Source of the DNA: Spirochaetota bacterium
GTDB taxonomy: Bacteria; Spirochaetota; UBA4802; UBA5550
Direction: 5' to 3'
Assembly: GCA_022704585.1 (NCBI GenBank)
Contig: JAKJGD010000154.1
Coordinates: forward strand, 1-5,749
Length of the DNA: 5,749 nucleotides
Shown: piece after piece, positions 4,509 to 5,749 of the stretch
How positions within the stretch are numbered: position 1 is the first letter of the stretch
Layout: every line of letters starts with the position of its first letter
Notes under the pieces: model-generated
The model's database searches: none
Seen by the model: only the letters and a program-made list of their open reading frames with translations
What the model was told of the DNA's origin: nothing
Translations under genes and position numbers: made by a program

Positions 4509-5749
4509 CTTTCCAGTTGCTTACCGCTTCTACGATCAGCCGCACGCCGAATCCGGTGGCGTTCTTGGGACGGTATCCGCGCGGTTTGGAGTTTCGCGCC
4601 GTGCCTGCGATGTCGATATGCGCCCATTTCTTCGTTTTAACGAACTTCTTCAGAAACATCCCTCCCATGATGGTCCCCGAGTTCTTTTCAGCTGAAATGT
4701 TGCTGATGTCCGCTATGTCAGACTTAAGGTTTTCCTCGTAATCCCTGTGCAGGGGGAGCCTCCAGATCGCCTCGCCGGTCGAGTTGCCGGCGTCCTCCAG
4801 GAGGCGGGCCAGGTCGTCGTCCGTTGTCATGTATCCGGCCAGGAGCTCGCCGAAGGTGACCACGCAGGCGCCGGTGAGTGTCGCGATATCGACGATGCAC
4901 TCCGGCTTCAGCCGCTTTTCGGTGAAGGCGATGGCATCCGCGAGTATGAGGCGTCCTTCCGCGTCGGTATTGCCGATCTCCACCGTGGTCCCGTCGAACG
5001 CGGTGAACACATCGCCGGGGCGGTAGGAGTCGTTCGACAGCATGTTCTCCGTCAGGGGCAGCACGGCGTAAATGTTTTTCGGGAGCTTCAGCTCGGCGAC
5101 AGACTTCAGGGTGAACAGAGCGGCTGCGGCCCCGGCCATGTCGGTGCGCATGTCCTCGATGTGCCCCGAGGGCTTGAGGTTCATGCCGCCCGAGTCGAAC
5201 GTGATGCCCTTGCCGATGACCGAGAAAAATTTTTTGCTCCGGGGGTTGCCCCGGTACGCGAGCACGACGAGCGCCGGCGGCCGCCTGCTGCCCTTGTTCA
5301 CCGCCAGCAGGAGGCCCATTTTCATCTTCTCGATCTCCTTAAGGCCATACACGGTGCAGGTCACGCCGGGCAGCCCGCCCAGCGCGCGGGCCTCGCGGGC
5401 TATGCCGAGCGGGTCCGATTTTTCGCTGATCTCATTGATGAGGTCGCGGCAGAGCAGCGTGTTGCGCGAGACGATCGCTACTTTTTTCAGAATTGATGCC
5501 GCCTTTTTCTCCCCGGTCAGGAATACCGCGCTTTTCAGGAGGACCTTCCCGTTGTCGCCGCTGACGGTTTTGTATCTGTCAAAACTGTAATTTGACAGGA
5601 ACAGCCCCTCGGCAATCGCCTCGAGGACGTGTGCGGCGTCCAGTCCCTTGACTGCGGGCAGGAGAACGGTAACTGAGGCGATTGACCTCTCACGGCAGGG
5701 TCCGGTGGCTGCAGACGCGGAGCGGCGGAGAGACTCCATGTCGATCTCT
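4504..5749 (-). CDS. pepA: Leucyl aminopeptidase (cytosol aminopeptidase, peptidase family M17), N-terminus outside window
   Basis: M17 enzymes are cytosolic, two-metal, usually hexameric exopeptidases that remove N-terminal residues such as leucine from peptides. Numbering from the ATG at 5739, metal ligands and catalytic residues are all present: Lys177 and Asp182 (GKGITFDSGG), Lys189 (NLKP), Asp200 (RTDMAG), Asp259, Glu261 and Arg263 (NTDAEGR). These seven align with E. coli PepA residues 270, 275, 282, 293, 352, 354 and 356 at a constant offset of 93. About 90 N-terminal residues are therefore missing. The frame is open through 5748, so the ATG at 5739 is most likely internal. The segment CRDLINEISEKSDP (97-110) departs from the more usual NEP-type sequence at the domain junction. 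The gene converges on the phosphodiesterase gene and ends in its own terminator. Confidence 0.94.
   Translation of the reverse strand, partial: EIDMESLRRSASAATGPCRERSIASVTVLLPAVKGLDAAHVLEAIAEGLFLSNYSFDRYKTVSGDNGKVLLKSAVFLTGEKKAASILKKVAIVSRNTLLCRDLINEISEKSDPLGIAREARALGGLPGVTCTVYGLKEIEKMKMGLLLAVNKGSRRPPALVVLAYRGNPRSKKFFSVIGKGITFDSGGMNLKPSGHIEDMRTDMAGAAAALFTLKSVAELKLPKNIYAVLPLTENMLSNDSYRPGDVFTAFDGTTVEIGNTDAEGRLILADAIAFTEKRLKPECIVDIATLTGACVVTFGELLAGYMTTDDDLARLLEDAGNSTGEAIWRLPLHRDYEENLKSDIADISNISAEKNSGTIMGGMFLKKFVKTKKWAHIDIAGTARNSKPRGYRPKNATGFGVRLIVEAVSNWKD

Noticed and set aside
4747..5496. 249-codon open frame on the + strand opposite the aminopeptidase gene
   Set aside because: The opposite strand encodes all M17 catalytic motifs at the expected spacing; this frame is low-complexity and rich in H, R, G and A, typical of an antisense shadow.

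Overview
The window reads as chromosomal DNA from a GC-moderate (roughly mid-50s % G+C) bacterium, probably an anaerobe or microaerophile. The evidence is the gene mix: a multihaem c-type cytochrome, a diiron ferritin-like/rubrerythrin-type protein, an archaeal-style Ogg2 8-oxoguanine glycosylase, and a PAS-PAS-HD-GYP cyclic-di-GMP phosphodiesterase. This mix is common in Desulfobacterota-like and other groundwater or sediment lineages. No marker here fixes the phylum, so the taxonomic hint is inference only. I see no mobile element, CRISPR array, tRNA or rRNA.

Layout, left to right. (1) Bases 2-766 (+) are the 3' part of a c-type cytochrome gene that runs off the left edge. (2) Bases 779-1255 (-) encode a BCP/PrxQ peroxiredoxin that ends tail-to-tail with the cytochrome. 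(3) Bases 1282-2007 (+) encode the Ogg2 glycosylase/AP lyase, divergent from the peroxiredoxin with only 26 bp between start codons. A good sigma70-like promoter for the peroxiredoxin lies antisense inside the first codons of the glycosylase gene. (4) Bases 2017-2502 (-) encode the ferritin-like protein, convergent with the glycosylase gene (9 bp gap). (5) Bases 2503-2886 are a non-annotated divergent spacer. Its first ~190 bp are about 68% A+T and hold the ferritin-like gene's promoter with an overlapping imperfect palindrome. Its second half holds a possible 59-codon ORF and a palindrome next to the phosphodiesterase start. (6) Bases 2887-4353 (+) encode the PAS-PAS-HD-GYP protein. (7) Bases 4354-4508 are a dense run of inverted repeats, best explained as back-to-back terminators. 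(8) Bases 4504-5749 (-) are the 3' part of an M17 leucyl aminopeptidase gene that runs off the right edge.

Functionally, genes 2-4 look like a small oxidative-stress neighbourhood: peroxide removal, repair of oxidised guanine, and diiron peroxidase or iron handling. They lie on alternating strands, so each needs its own promoter and they are not one operon. The phosphodiesterase is a separate sensory unit that would lower c-di-GMP in response to an unknown PAS-sensed signal. The aminopeptidase is housekeeping. I found no clear new multi-gene system. The parts most worth a second look are the 2503-2886 spacer (possible small ORF versus structured leader) and the hairpin cluster at 4354-4508.
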